From NCBI RefSeq assembly GCF_964259225.1, contig NZ_CAXVKN010000005.1: DNA of 53,529 nt. One strand, given 5' to 3'. A model generated the notes under the pieces. The model was given only the letters and a program-made list of their open reading frames with translations. It searched no databases and was not told where the DNA came from. The stretch's first letter is position 1. The number at the start of each line of letters is the position of its first letter. Position numbers and translations under genes: made by a program. Of this stretch, positions 15,596 through 24,360 are shown one piece after another. The stretch is from Catenibacterium mitsuoka_A (lineage in GTDB: Bacteria > Bacillota_I > Bacilli_A > Erysipelotrichales > Coprobacillaceae).

Positions 15596-17518
15596 ATGAA
15601 ACTATTAGAACCAATTAAAGTAGGTCCAATCACATTGAAAAATCGTATCATGTTCCCACCAATGACAACTGGCTATGAAGAACGTGACGGTTCAATTTCT
15701 AAACAGAGCTTCAACTTCTATAAACGTATTGCAGAAGGTGGTGTATCTTATATCGTACTTGGAGACGTCGCACCAGTAAATACTGTTTCTCCAACACCAA
15801 AATTATTCAAGGATGAACAGATTCCAGCTTATAAAGAATTAGCTGATGCATTACATGAGTTTGATTGTAAATTAGGTATTCAGATTTTCCATCCTGAATA
15901 TGATGTTCAGGCTTTAGCTGAAATGTTTAAGAAGGGTGATATGCAGGCAGCTCGTGCTAAATTACATCATGATATGCTTCATTTCACTGATGAAGTAACT
16001 CCAGAAGCATTAAATACAATTCTTAAAAAGATGGGTGAATGCGTAAGACGTGCTTATGAAGCAGGGGTAGATGTAGTAGAAGTTCATGGAGACCGTTTAG
16101 TAGGTGCTTTATGTTCTACAGTATTAAATCATCGTACAGATGAATATGGAGGAAGCTTCGAAAATAGAACACGTTTTGCATTACAGGTAGTAGAAAGCAT
16201 TAAAGAACATGCCCCTCATATCTGTATTGACTATAAACTTCCAATCATCACTGATAACCCATTAAGAGGTAAAGGTGGATTAAAGATTGATGAAGCTGTT
16301 GAATTTGCTAAAAAGCTTGAAGAAGCAGGCGTTAATATGATCCATGTTGGACAGGCTAACCATACAGGTAACTTGAATGATACTATTCCAGCAATGGGTA
16401 CTCAGCCATATTGTTTCATGCAGTCATATACTAAGAGAGTTAAAGATGCTGTAAGTATTCCAGTATCTGCAGTAGGACGTATCGTTACTCCACAAAATGG
16501 TGAAGCATTAATTGAGAACGGTGTATGTGATATTGTTGGTTATGGACGTTCATTGTTAGCTGATCCTGATTATGTTAAAAAGATTGAAGATGGACAGCCA
16601 TGCAGAATTCGTTTATGTATGATGTGTAATAAGGGATGTACAGACTCTATCCAAAACAGAAAGTTCTTAAGCTGTGTTCTTAATGCAGAAAATGGTTATG
16701 AATATGAAAGAACTATTACTCCTGCAGATGATAAGAAGAAGGTTGTTATTGTTGGTGCAGGACCTGCAGGCTTAGAAGCTGCAAGAGTCGCTGCAATGAA
16801 GGGTCATGACGTTATTGTTTATGACAAGGATACTCAAGTAGGTGGACAGTTAAATATTGCTTCTGTACCACCTAGAAAAGAAGAAATGAATCGTGCTATT
16901 CATTATCTCGCAAATGAAGTCAAAGTATTAGGCGTTGATTTACGTTTAGGTAAAGCTGTTACTAGCGAAGATATTTTAGCTGATCAGCCTGATGAAGTCA
17001 TTGTTGCAACTGGTGCTTCTAACTTCATCTTAAATATCCCTGGTAAGGATATGCCTCATGTACAGGATGCTTGGAAAGTACTTTCTAATGAACAGTTCCC
17101 AGCAGGAAGAATCGTTGTTATCGGTGGTGGACTTGTAGGTGCTGAAACAGCTGAATACCTTGCACTTAGAGGTAATGATGTAAGTATCGTAGAAATGATG
17201 GATACTATTGCGAAAGAAGAATCAACTACAATCCGTCCAGAAATGATGGCTGATTTTGAAAAGCATGGTGTTAAACAGTTTACTAATACTAAGGTAACAG
17301 AAATTACTGCAACTACAGTAGAAGCAGAAACTGCAGAATGTAAAGTATCACTTCCATGTGATTATGTAGTATTTGCAGTAGGTGCACGATCTAACGCATT
17401 TGACATGACTGCATTAGAAGAAAAGAATATCCATGTTCAGGTTGTTGGTGATGCAAATAAGGTGGCAGACATCAATTCAGCTATTGAATCTGGTTATCTT
17501 GCAGCAAACGCTTTATAA
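15596..17518 (+). CDS. NADH:flavin oxidoreductase, 2-enoate reductase type
   Basis: The 640-residue enzyme has three parts. An Old Yellow Enzyme TIM barrel with FMN site (about 1-335) is followed by a 4Fe-4S cluster site, C341-x2-C344-x3-C348-x11-C360. A pyridine nucleotide-disulphide-type domain (about 380-640) holds GAGPAG (387-392) and a second dinucleotide motif GGGLVGAE. This is the plan of 2,4-dienoyl-CoA reductase, 2-enoate reductase and BaiCD/BaiH-like bile-acid enzymes. It reduces an activated C=C bond using NAD(P)H; the substrate is not readable. I chose the ATG at 15596 because of AAGGAG at 15580-15585; the frame is open from 15536, but that extension covers the promoter and cre-like site. 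Confidence 0.85.
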   Translation: MKLLEPIKVGPITLKNRIMFPPMTTGYEERDGSISKQSFNFYKRIAEGGVSYIVLGDVAPVNTVSPTPKLFKDEQIPAYKELADALHEFDCKLGIQIFHPEYDVQALAEMFKKGDMQAARAKLHHDMLHFTDEVTPEALNTILKKMGECVRRAYEAGVDVVEVHGDRLVGALCSTVLNHRTDEYGGSFENRTRFALQVVESIKEHAPHICIDYKLPIITDNPLRGKGGLKIDEAVEFAKKLEEAGVNMIHVGQANHTGNLNDTIPAMGTQPYCFMQSYTKRVKDAVSIPVSAVGRIVTPQNGEALIENGVCDIVGYGRSLLADPDYVKKIEDGQPCRIRLCMMCNKGCTDSIQNRKFLSCVLNAENGYEYERTITPADDKKKVVIVGAGPAGLEAARVAAMKGHDVIVYDKDTQVGGQLNIASVPPRKEEMNRAIHYLANEVKVLGVDLRLGKAVTSEDILADQPDEVIVATGASNFILNIPGKDMPHVQDAWKVLSNEQFPAGRIVVIGGGLVGAETAEYLALRGNDVSIVEMMDTIAKEESTTIRPEMMADFEKHGVKQFTNTKVTEITATTVEAETAECKVSLPCDYVVFAVGARSNAFDMTALEEKNIHVQVVGDANKVADINSAIESGYLAANAL

Positions 17519-17527
17519 GATGCTTGA

Positions 17528-17549
17528 GACAGGCTATGCCTGTCTTTTT
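17528..17549 (+). terminator. Terminator of the oxidoreductase gene
   Basis: The stem GACAGGC (17528-17534) with GCCTGTC (17538-17544) and a three-base loop is followed by Ts. Confidence 0.85.
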
Positions 17550-17550
17550 G

Positions 17551-17559
17551 TGTTATAAT
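17551..17559 (+). promoter_or_regulatory. Extended -10 promoter of the polymerase gene
   Basis: TGtTATAAT lies 23 bases before the start codon. No clear -35 is visible and no LexA-type inverted repeat was seen. Confidence 0.45.
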
Positions 17560-17582
17560 ACACTTCTCAAGGAGGTGAAATC

Positions 17583-19025
17583 ATGGCACATGTTCCCACA
17601 TATCTTGCAATAGATATTAAATCATTTTATGCATCTGTAGAATGTCTAGAAAGAGGACTCGATCCACTAGACACCAATCTTGTTGTTGCAGATGCCTCAC
17701 GTACAGAAAAAACAATATGTCTTGCCGTCTCTCCGAGTTTAAAAGCCTATGGTCTTCCTGGACGTGCAAGATTATTTGAAGTGATTTCTAAACTAAAAGA
17801 ACTCAATCATCAAAGAGAACCACTTGAGGGAAGTTCTTTTCTTGCATCAAATCTTAATAAGAATAAACATAAAGCTATAGATTATATTATTGCGAAACCC
17901 CGTATGTCTCTCTATCTTGAATATTCGACACGTATTTACTCAATCTACTTAAAGTATTTCTCTCCTGATGATATTCATGTCTATTCTATTGATGAAGTCT
18001 TTATCGATGCAACACATTATCTTGATACATATGAGTTAGATGCCTTTCATCTTGTTCAAAATATAATTCATGATATATATAAAGAAGTGGGTATTACTGT
18101 GACTGCAGGAATAGGAACGAATCTCTATCTTGCAAAGGTGGCTATGGATATTGTCGCTAAACATAAAGAACCAGACGAAAAAGGGGCCCGTATTGCGTAC
18201 TTAAACACGTATGCCTATAGAAAACTATTATGGTCTCATACACCTTTGACCGACTTCTGGAGAGTCGGTAAAGGTATCTCTAAGAAACTCAATAATATCG
18301 GGTTATATACAATGGGAGATATCGCAAGATGCTCATTAGAAGATGAAGAAAAACTATACAATCTATTTGGAGTCAATGCAGAATTGCTTATTGATCATGC
18401 CTGGGGCTGGGAACCTTGTACCATGTCTGCCATTAAAGCCTATAAAGCACCTTCTAGAAGTATAGGAACAGGACAGGTATTATCATGTGCTTATGATTAT
18501 AAGCAAACTGAAATCATTTTAAAGGAAATGATAGAATCATTAAGTCTGGATTTGTTTGAAAAGCATCTAGTGACTAATAAACTTGTTATTACAATTGGCT
18601 ATGATATTGAGAATATGAAGGAATATCGTGGAGAAATCATGGAAGATCGTTATGGCAGAAAGCTTCCAAAGCATCTCCATGGAACAATTAATTTAGATAG
18701 ATATACATCTTCTTATAAGCTCATGTGCGACGCCTTATTACGTTTCTATCACTCACATATAAATCATGCACTTACAATAAGAAGAATTCAGCTCAATGCA
18801 ACACAGGTAAGAAGTGATGATGATATTCCTGTAACTTATAAACAGCTTTCTTTATTTGATGAAGAAAAGATAGAAGTGGATTTATCTAAAGAAAAGAAAT
18901 TGCAGAGTGTCACACTTGATATTAAGAAGAAATATGGTAAGAATGCCTTACTTAAAGGCGCTGATCTTCAGGAAGGGGCCACAACTAGAGATAGAAATAA
19001 AATGATAGGAGGGCATAATGCATGA
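17583..19025 (+). CDS. Y-family DNA polymerase, UvrX/YqjW type
   Basis: The 480-residue translesion polymerase of the UmuC/DinB superfamily has the catalytic motif DIKSFYASVE (10-19) and SIDEVFID (about 137-144), with carboxylates for two metal ions, then helix-hairpin-helix and little-finger regions. The extra inserts and the C-terminal QLSLFDEE-like clamp-binding motif (QLSLF) match the Gram-positive UvrX group rather than DinB. It copies damaged DNA at low fidelity and needs the beta clamp. The next gene encodes a YolD-like protein, the usual partner of UvrX, with an ATGA overlap. The ribosome site is AAGGAGGTG. Confidence 0.9.
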   Translation: MAHVPTYLAIDIKSFYASVECLERGLDPLDTNLVVADASRTEKTICLAVSPSLKAYGLPGRARLFEVISKLKELNHQREPLEGSSFLASNLNKNKHKAIDYIIAKPRMSLYLEYSTRIYSIYLKYFSPDDIHVYSIDEVFIDATHYLDTYELDAFHLVQNIIHDIYKEVGITVTAGIGTNLYLAKVAMDIVAKHKEPDEKGARIAYLNTYAYRKLLWSHTPLTDFWRVGKGISKKLNNIGLYTMGDIARCSLEDEEKLYNLFGVNAELLIDHAWGWEPCTMSAIKAYKAPSRSIGTGQVLSCAYDYKQTEIILKEMIESLSLDLFEKHLVTNKLVITIGYDIENMKEYRGEIMEDRYGRKLPKHLHGTINLDRYTSSYKLMCDALLRFYHSHINHALTIRRIQLNATQVRSDDDIPVTYKQLSLFDEEKIEVDLSKEKKLQSVTLDIKKKYGKNALLKGADLQEGATTRDRNKMIGGHNA

Positions 19026-19426
19026 ATTATGACGATATAATCAATATGAAACATCCTACTTCAATAAATCATCCAAGAATGTCCATGAATAATAGAGCGG
19101 CTCAGTTTGCACCCTTTGCAGCTCTTAAGACACATGTAGATAAAATAAGTGAAGCAGGAAGACTTACGACTCAAAAACGTATATTAGATGAAGATAAAAG
19201 ACAAGTATTAAATAGAGTACTTAACAATCTACTTATTAATAAAAAAGAACATCCTTTTATCACGATAGATTACTTTCTAGAAGATGAGTATAAAGAGGGT
19301 GGGTCTTACGTAACAGTAAGAGGTCAGTTTAAAGATATTGATGAAATCAATAAAAGAGTGATACTACTAGATAAAACAGCCATTCTCATCGAAGATATTT
19401 ATCATATAAGTATACTGAAGGATTAA
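19022..19426 (+). CDS. YolD-like protein, polymerase partner
   Basis: The 134-residue protein has the YolD family core: H-P-R-M-S-M-x-x-R-A-A-Q-F-A-P-F-A-A-L near residues 18-38, then an acidic helix and a small beta domain ending I-Y-H-I. YolD proteins occur next to UvrX-type polymerases in Bacillus chromosomes, prophages and plasmids, and are thought to be UmuD-like partners (family knowledge). It overlaps the polymerase gene by four bases. No typical LexA cleavage site is visible. Confidence 0.85.
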   Translation: MNYDDIINMKHPTSINHPRMSMNNRAAQFAPFAALKTHVDKISEAGRLTTQKRILDEDKRQVLNRVLNNLLINKKEHPFITIDYFLEDEYKEGGSYVTVRGQFKDIDEINKRVILLDKTAILIEDIYHISILKD

Positions 19427-19449
19427 GACTGATTCATTTCAGTCTTTTT
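19425..19449 (+). terminator. Terminator of the uvrX-yolD unit
   Basis: The 8-bp stem AAGACTGA (19425-19432) with TCAGTCTT (19439-19446) is followed by Ts. Confidence 0.8.
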
Positions 19450-19455
19450 GATTGT

Positions 19456-19482
19456 TTAGCACTCAAATATTGACAATGCTAA
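19456..19482 (+). promoter_or_regulatory. CIRCE element A (HrcA operator), upstream
   Basis: A perfect left half TTAGCACTC (19456-19464), then nine bases, then CAATGCTAA, which matches GAGTGCTAA at 7 of 9 positions. It covers the -35 box of the htpG promoter. Confidence 0.75.
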
Positions 19483-19498
19483 TAAAGGTGTGTATACT
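19470..19498 (+). promoter_or_regulatory. Promoter of htpG
   Basis: Consensus TTGACA (19470-19475) with TATACT (19493-19498) and a 17-base spacer. It is a vegetative sigma-A promoter enclosed by two CIRCE-like operators. Confidence 0.85.
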
Positions 19499-19502
19499 GT
19501 CA

Positions 19503-19529
19503 TTAGCATTTAAAATACTGGAGTGCTAA
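19503..19529 (+). promoter_or_regulatory. CIRCE element B (HrcA operator), downstream
   Basis: TTAGCATTT (7 of 9 matches) is followed after nine bases by a perfect right half GAGTGCTAA (19521-19529). It covers the expected transcription start and runs up to the ribosome site. Confidence 0.75.
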
Positions 19530-19543
19530 AGGAGCGTAAAAAA

Positions 19544-21439
19544 ATGTCAGATAAGAAAGAATTTAAAGCAGAGTCTAAAAGACTCCTCGATTTAATGATT
19601 AATTCTATTTATACTCATAAGGAAATCTTCTTAAGAGAATTGATTTCGAATGCCAGTGATGCAAGTGATAAGCTTTATTATAAAGCATTACAAGAAAATA
19701 TTTCTGGTTTCTCAAGAGAGGATATGGCTATCAACTTAATTGCTGATAAGGAAAACAGAACCCTTACAATTGCAGATGAAGGGATTGGTATGAATAAAGA
19801 AGAACTAGAAGAACATTTAGGTACTATCGCAAATTCTGGCTCTTTTGAATTCAAGAATGCCTTAGAAAAAGGTGTCAGTGATGTAGATATCATTGGTCAG
19901 TTCGGTGTAGGTTTCTATAGTGCCTTCATGGTGGCTGATGAAGTAGATGTTTATTCTAAGAAATATGGAGAAGATAAGGGTTACTTATGGAAGAGTGATA
20001 CAAGTGATGGTTATACTATTGAAGAAGCTGAAAAAGCAACACATGGTACAACTATTGTACTTCATTTAAAGAAAGATACTGAGGAAGAAGATTACAGTAA
20101 ATATCTTGATCAGTATGAAATCGAAAGACTTGTTAAGAAATATTCAGACTATGTTCATTACCCAATCAAGATGGATGTCACTACTTCTAGAAAGAAAGAA
20201 GACAGCGATGAATATGAAGATGTTGTAGAAAACAAGACTTTAAACTCACAGGTTCCTTTATGGAAACGTCAGAAGAAAGATATCACTAAAGAAGAATATG
20301 ATGAATTCTATAAGGCAAAATTCAATGATTTTGAAGCCCCTCAAAGAGTGATGCATAATACTGTAGAAGGTGCTGTCTCTTATACTTCATTATTATTTAT
20401 TCCTTCTAAAACACCTATGAACTACTATTCACAAGACTATAAGAAAGGCTTACAGCTTTATTCACGCGGTGTCTTCATCATGGATCATGCAGAAGATTTA
20501 GTGCCAGAACACTTCAGATTTGTGAAAGGTTTAGTTGATTCACAGGATTTAAACTTAAACATCTCTCGTGAAATGTTACAGCATGATAGAAAGATGAAAG
20601 TCATGGCTAATAAGATTGAAAAACGTATCCAGACTGAACTTGAAAATATGTTGAAGGATGATCGTGATGAATATGTGACATTCTTCAAAAACTTTGGTAT
20701 GCAGTTGAAGTTTGGTATCTATAACAGCTATGGTATGTTGAAGGATAAGCTTCAGAACTTACTTATGTTCTATTCTTCTGATAAGAAAGAACTTATTACA
20801 TTAAAGGAATATGTAGAAGCTATGCCTGAAGATCAGAAGGAAATCTATTTTGCTTCTGGTGAAACAGTAGAAAAATGTGATTTATTACCACAGGTAGAAT
20901 CTGTTAAGTCTAAAGGCTATGATGTTTTATATATGACTGATAATGTAGATGAATTCTGCTTACAGATGATGAGAGATTATGATTCTAAGACATTCAAGAA
21001 TGTCACTCAGGGTGATTTGGACTTAGAAACAGAAGATGAAAAGAAAGAACTTGAACAGAAGACTGAAGACAATAAACCATTACTTGAAATCGTTAAGAAG
21101 GCTTTAGGTGATAAGGTACAGGATGTTAAGTTATCTCATCGTTTAAAATCTCACCCAGTATGTCTTGCCAGTGGTGATGGTGTATCATTTGAAATGGAAA
21201 AGGTATTAAACCAGATGCCAGATGCACAGGGTGTGAAAGCAGGAAGAATTCTTGAAATCAACCCAGATCATGATTTATTTAAATCATTACAGTCTGTATA
21301 TGAAAAAGAACCTGTAAAGATTGATGAATATGCATCTATCCTATTTGATCAGGCACTATTAATTGCTGGATTCTCTATTGATGATCCTGTAGAATTCTCT
21401 AATAAGATCACAAAGCTTATGATTGAGGCTTCTAAATAA
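19544..21439 (+). CDS. htpG: Hsp90 chaperone HtpG
   Basis: The 631-residue Hsp90-family chaperone has the N-terminal GHKL ATPase domain (about 1-215), with the NASDASDKL asparagine, ADEGIGM and GQFGVGFYSAF lid motif, followed by middle (about 230-480) and C-terminal dimerisation domains. It folds and protects proteins in the cytoplasm in an ATP-driven cycle. I chose the ATG at 19544, supported by AAAGGAG at 19528-19534; an in-frame ATG at 19523 would fall inside a CIRCE operator. The promoter with two CIRCE-type sites points to HrcA heat-shock control. Confidence 0.95.
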   Translation: MSDKKEFKAESKRLLDLMINSIYTHKEIFLRELISNASDASDKLYYKALQENISGFSREDMAINLIADKENRTLTIADEGIGMNKEELEEHLGTIANSGSFEFKNALEKGVSDVDIIGQFGVGFYSAFMVADEVDVYSKKYGEDKGYLWKSDTSDGYTIEEAEKATHGTTIVLHLKKDTEEEDYSKYLDQYEIERLVKKYSDYVHYPIKMDVTTSRKKEDSDEYEDVVENKTLNSQVPLWKRQKKDITKEEYDEFYKAKFNDFEAPQRVMHNTVEGAVSYTSLLFIPSKTPMNYYSQDYKKGLQLYSRGVFIMDHAEDLVPEHFRFVKGLVDSQDLNLNISREMLQHDRKMKVMANKIEKRIQTELENMLKDDRDEYVTFFKNFGMQLKFGIYNSYGMLKDKLQNLLMFYSSDKKELITLKEYVEAMPEDQKEIYFASGETVEKCDLLPQVESVKSKGYDVLYMTDNVDEFCLQMMRDYDSKTFKNVTQGDLDLETEDEKKELEQKTEDNKPLLEIVKKALGDKVQDVKLSHRLKSHPVCLASGDGVSFEMEKVLNQMPDAQGVKAGRILEINPDHDLFKSLQSVYEKEPVKIDEYASILFDQALLIAGFSIDDPVEFSNKITKLMIEASK

Positions 21440-21452
21440 CAATTTGATTTGA

Positions 21453-21458
21453 TATAAT
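21453..21458 (+). promoter_or_regulatory. Extended -10 box before the small ORF
   Basis: TGaTATAAT (21450-21458) lies 23 bases before the start of the small protein. No terminator was seen after htpG, so read-through is also possible. Confidence 0.4.
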
Positions 21459-21481
21459 GAGAGCAGAAAAGAGGGATTTTT

Positions 21482-21724
21482 ATGAAATTATTCTTATCTG
21501 CTCTTTGTTTATGTGCGAGCGGATTATTAATATATGTTTCTTATAAATTGATTTATGCTTATACAATGTTTGATCAGTTCCATGATGCATCATTAAAATG
21601 GATTGAAGCATTAAAAGAGAAGGATGAAGACTTAGAAAACATCCAGGCTATCTTATCTCAATATGAAAAACCAATTGATTTTATGTATAAGGTTTTTCAT
21701 AAAATACACTCATTTGTGAAATAA
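21482..21724 (+). CDS. Small membrane-anchored protein, unknown
   Basis: The 80-residue protein has one N-terminal membrane segment (about residues 2-24, with a cysteine pair) followed by a charged, probably helical domain with many Lys, Glu and Asp. I do not recognise the family. It has a GAGGG ribosome site at 21471-21475 and its own extended -10 promoter. Confidence 0.55.
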   Translation: MKLFLSALCLCASGLLIYVSYKLIYAYTMFDQFHDASLKWIEALKEKDEDLENIQAILSQYEKPIDFMYKVFHKIHSFVK

Positions 21725-21807
21725 ATCATTTAAAGTTTGCGATTAACATAAATATATATAGAAAATGTTGTTTTTATATAAAAATATGAAAAATATCATT
21801 TTTATTG

Positions 21808-21835
21808 TTGACAATTAAAATCGTCTGACTATAAT
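21808..21835 (+). promoter_or_regulatory. Promoter of the amino-acid uptake operon
   Basis: TTGACA (21808-21813) and TATAAT (21830-21835) are 16 bases apart. Transcription would start near 21842, at the head of the T-box leader. Confidence 0.8.
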
Positions 21836-21841
21836 AAGACA

Positions 21842-22073
21842 CATACATAAGAAAACTCAATGACAAAGAGAGTAGTTTAACTAGAAATCTAAGCGAGCTG
21901 GCGTAGGTGAGAGGTCAGTATGGAAAGTTAGATGAACCGCACTTTTGAGAGGATAATCTGAATACATAGGATTATCGGTATTCCGCCTTAAGGATAAGAG
22001 AGGATTTAGGAATAAATCAAGAAGAGTGGTACCGCGTTAATTGACGTCTCTTGCGAAAGCAAGAGGCGTTTTT
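21842..22073 (+). promoter_or_regulatory. T-box leader, specifier reads CGC (Arg)
   Basis: All T-box parts are visible: the 5' AGAGAGTAG region, AGCGAGCTGG and GGTGAGAGGTC of the distal stem I, the T-box AGAGTGGTACCGCG at 22024-22037 and a terminator with 11-bp stem at 22044-22069 and T-run. Stem ATCTAA/TTAGAT encloses the specifier region GAACCGCACTTTTGAG. Aligning its ACTTTTGAG with ACTTTGGAG after the TAC of the tyrS leader in this window puts CGC (21938-21940) in the specifier position, which means arginine. The bulge TGGT would pair with A73, or by wobble with G73. GCA (Ala) would need a shifted register. Confidence 0.8.
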
Positions 22074-22107
22074 GTTTTCTTAAATTAAAAAAAGGAAGGG
22101 CATATTT

Positions 22108-22851
22108 ATGAAAAAATTATTAAGCGTAGTATTAGTTATGTTACTTGCTGTTGGAATGACTGGTTGTGGATCATCATCTAACGGTAAAACTGAATTATTA
22201 ATTGGGGTATCTCCAGACTATCCACCATATGAATCTTACAACAATAAGAAAGAAATGGTTGGATTCGATATTGATATGACTAAGGAATTAGTTAAGATCA
22301 TGAACAAGAATGGTGGTAACTATTCTTACAAATTTAAAGCTTTAAGCTTTGATGCTATTTCATCTTCACTCACTTCTGATCAGGTTGATTTAGGTATTTC
22401 TGGTTTCACTTATCATAAAGATTGGAAAAACATTCTTTGGTCTCATGCATATAACACTTCTGAACAGATTGCTTTAGTAAAAGGTGATTCTACTTTCTCA
22501 AAAGTATCTGATCTTGAAGGTAAAAAGATTGGTGCTCAGTTAGGTGCTACTGGTGTAGATGCTGCAAAAGATATTAAAGGTGCTCAAGTTACTACTGTAA
22601 AAGATGCTAAAATCTTAGTAGAAACTTTAAAATCTGGTGGATTAGATTCAGTTGTTCTTGATGGTGCAGTTGCTGAAAACTATGCTAAGAATGCTGGCTT
22701 AAAGATGATTGATGAACCATTAATCAAAGAAGAAAACATGATCATCACTAAAAAGGGTAACGACAAGTTAATGAAAGACGTTAACAAAGCAGTTGATGAA
22801 TTTGTTAAATCTGATAAATACAACGAATTAAAAACTAAATGGGGTTGCTAA
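22108..22851 (+). CDS. Amino-acid ABC transporter binding lipoprotein
   Basis: The 247-residue family 3 solute-binding protein has a lipoprotein signal peptide with cysteine at residue 20 (MTGC). The mature part begins L-I-G-V-S-P-D-Y-P-P-Y-E and contains the typical GFDIDMTKEL and DLGISGFTY blocks. It captures a polar amino acid outside the cell for the permease and ATPase that follow. The T-box upstream suggests arginine or another basic amino acid. The start has an AAGGAAGGG ribosome site. Confidence 0.9.
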   Translation: MKKLLSVVLVMLLAVGMTGCGSSSNGKTELLIGVSPDYPPYESYNNKKEMVGFDIDMTKELVKIMNKNGGNYSYKFKALSFDAISSSLTSDQVDLGISGFTYHKDWKNILWSHAYNTSEQIALVKGDSTFSKVSDLEGKKIGAQLGATGVDAAKDIKGAQVTTVKDAKILVETLKSGGLDSVVLDGAVAENYAKNAGLKMIDEPLIKEENMIITKKGNDKLMKDVNKAVDEFVKSDKYNELKTKWGC

Positions 22852-22865
22852 TTTATTAATCACAT

Positions 22866-22899
22866 AAGTGCAGATATGTTCTGTCTGCACTTAATTTTT
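22866..22899 (+). terminator. Intercistronic hairpin after the binding protein
   Basis: A 9-bp stem, AAGTGCAGA with TCTGCACTT, is followed by a run of Ts. It lies between the binding-protein and permease genes, where a partial terminator can raise the yield of binding protein over membrane subunits. Confidence 0.7.
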
Positions 22900-22921
22900 T
22901 ATTGTTAAGGAGTCAATGCGA

Positions 22922-23605
22922 ATGAAAACAATTATGGATATTCTTACGCCGTCTAATATTCAATTCATGATTTTCACTGGTGCAAAGTACTCTCTATTAC
23001 TTGCAATAGGGGCTTTATTCTTCGGTGTTATTCTTGGAATTATTGGTGCGGCTTTAAAACTTTCAAAACATTTTGTATTAAGAGCAATTGGAAATATTTA
23101 TGTAGAAATCTTCCGTGGCACACCAATGCTATTACAGATCATGTTCTTATACTTGGCAGTACCTACTGTTGTTCAGTCTATTACAGGACAAAGATTCCAG
23201 GCTGATCCATATGTATGTGGTTTAATTGCTATGAGCTTAAATAGTGGTGCTTATCAGGTAGAATTAATTAGATCTGGTATTTTAGGTGTTGATAAAGGTC
23301 AATGGGAAGCATGTGAAACAATTGGTTTAAACTATGTTCAGACTATGCGTTATGTTATTTTACCACAGGCATTTAAACGTATCATTCCACCTCTAATTAG
23401 TGAATTTATTACATTAATTAAAGACTCATCACTTATTTTCACAATTGGTGCAGTAGAATTACTTGCCACTGCAAGTGTTATTGGTGCCAATACATTTAAC
23501 TATCTTGTACCTTTAACTGCAACAGGTGCTATTTATTTAGTAATGACACTTTGTATTTCAGCCATCGCAAGATATGTAGAAGGGAGATTAGCTGTCAGTG
23601 ACTAA
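22922..23605 (+). CDS. Amino-acid ABC transporter permease
   Basis: The protein of about 227 residues is a HisM/GlnP-type permease with five membrane segments and the EAA loop (E-A-x-x-x-x-x-x-x-x-x-T-M-R near residues 123-137, containing WEACETIGLNYVQTMR). It forms the channel for the amino acid delivered by the upstream lipoprotein. I prefer the ATG at 22922, nine bases from AAGGAG; an ATG at 22916 is only three bases from it. The end overlaps the ATPase gene by eight bases. Confidence 0.9.
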   Translation: MKTIMDILTPSNIQFMIFTGAKYSLLLAIGALFFGVILGIIGAALKLSKHFVLRAIGNIYVEIFRGTPMLLQIMFLYLAVPTVVQSITGQRFQADPYVCGLIAMSLNSGAYQVELIRSGILGVDKGQWEACETIGLNYVQTMRYVILPQAFKRIIPPLISEFITLIKDSSLIFTIGAVELLATASVIGANTFNYLVPLTATGAIYLVMTLCISAIARYVEGRLAVSD

Positions 23606-24338
23606 CGATATCATGATCCAAGTGGATCACATTACAAAAAAATTTGGTAAATTAAAAGCTGTAGATGATGTATCTCTTACTTTAAAGAAGGGTGAAATTG
23701 TCTGCTTGATTGGCCCTTCAGGTAGTGGTAAAAGTACAGTACTTAGATGTATTGATCACTTAGAAAAGCCTGAAGAAGGAACTATTTATATTGATGGTAC
23801 ACCTTTAAAGGAAGGTACACCTGAATATAACAAGTTAAGAAGTAAAATGGGATTTGTATTCCAGCACTTTAACTTATTCCCTAATATGACTGTATTAGAA
23901 AACTTAACACTTGCACCTCTTAAGGTCATGGGTATGACAGAAGAAGAAGCCAATGCAGTGGCTATCAAGTACTTACAGAAAGTAGGTCTTGAAGATAAGA
24001 AGGATACTTATCCTAATAAGTTATCTGGTGGTCAGAAACAGAGAGTTGCAATTGCTAGATCTCTTTGTTTAAATCCAGAAGTTATGTTATTTGATGAACC
24101 TACAAGTGCATTAGACCCAGAAATGGTTATTGAAGTATTAGAAGTAATGCAGGATCTTGCAAAACAGGGTATGACAATGATGGTTGTAACTCATGAAATG
24201 GGATTTGCTAGAACTGTTGCAGATCGTGTGATTTTCTTAGAAAACGGAAAGATTGTAGAAGAAAATGATTCAGGAACTTTCTTCTCTCATCCAGAAAGTG
24301 ATAGAGCGAAAGATTTCTTATCTAAAGTTATGCATTAG
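23598..24338 (+). CDS. Amino-acid ABC transporter ATPase
   Basis: The 246-residue GlnQ/HisP-type ATPase has Walker A GPSGSGKST (39-47), Q-loop, signature LSGGQKQRVAIARSL, Walker B MLFDEPTSALDPE and switch histidine in VVTHEMGF. It powers the permease. The start is a GTG overlapping the permease stop by eight bases, with AAGGGAG 12 bases upstream; an ATG at 23613 is a poorer alternative because it lies far from any ribosome site. Confidence 0.92.
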   Translation: MTNDIMIQVDHITKKFGKLKAVDDVSLTLKKGEIVCLIGPSGSGKSTVLRCIDHLEKPEEGTIYIDGTPLKEGTPEYNKLRSKMGFVFQHFNLFPNMTVLENLTLAPLKVMGMTEEEANAVAIKYLQKVGLEDKKDTYPNKLSGGQKQRVAIARSLCLNPEVMLFDEPTSALDPEMVIEVLEVMQDLAKQGMTMMVVTHEMGFARTVADRVIFLENGKIVEENDSGTFFSHPESDRAKDFLSKVMH

Positions 24339-24360
24339 TTATTAAAAGGAGAAAGAAGAC

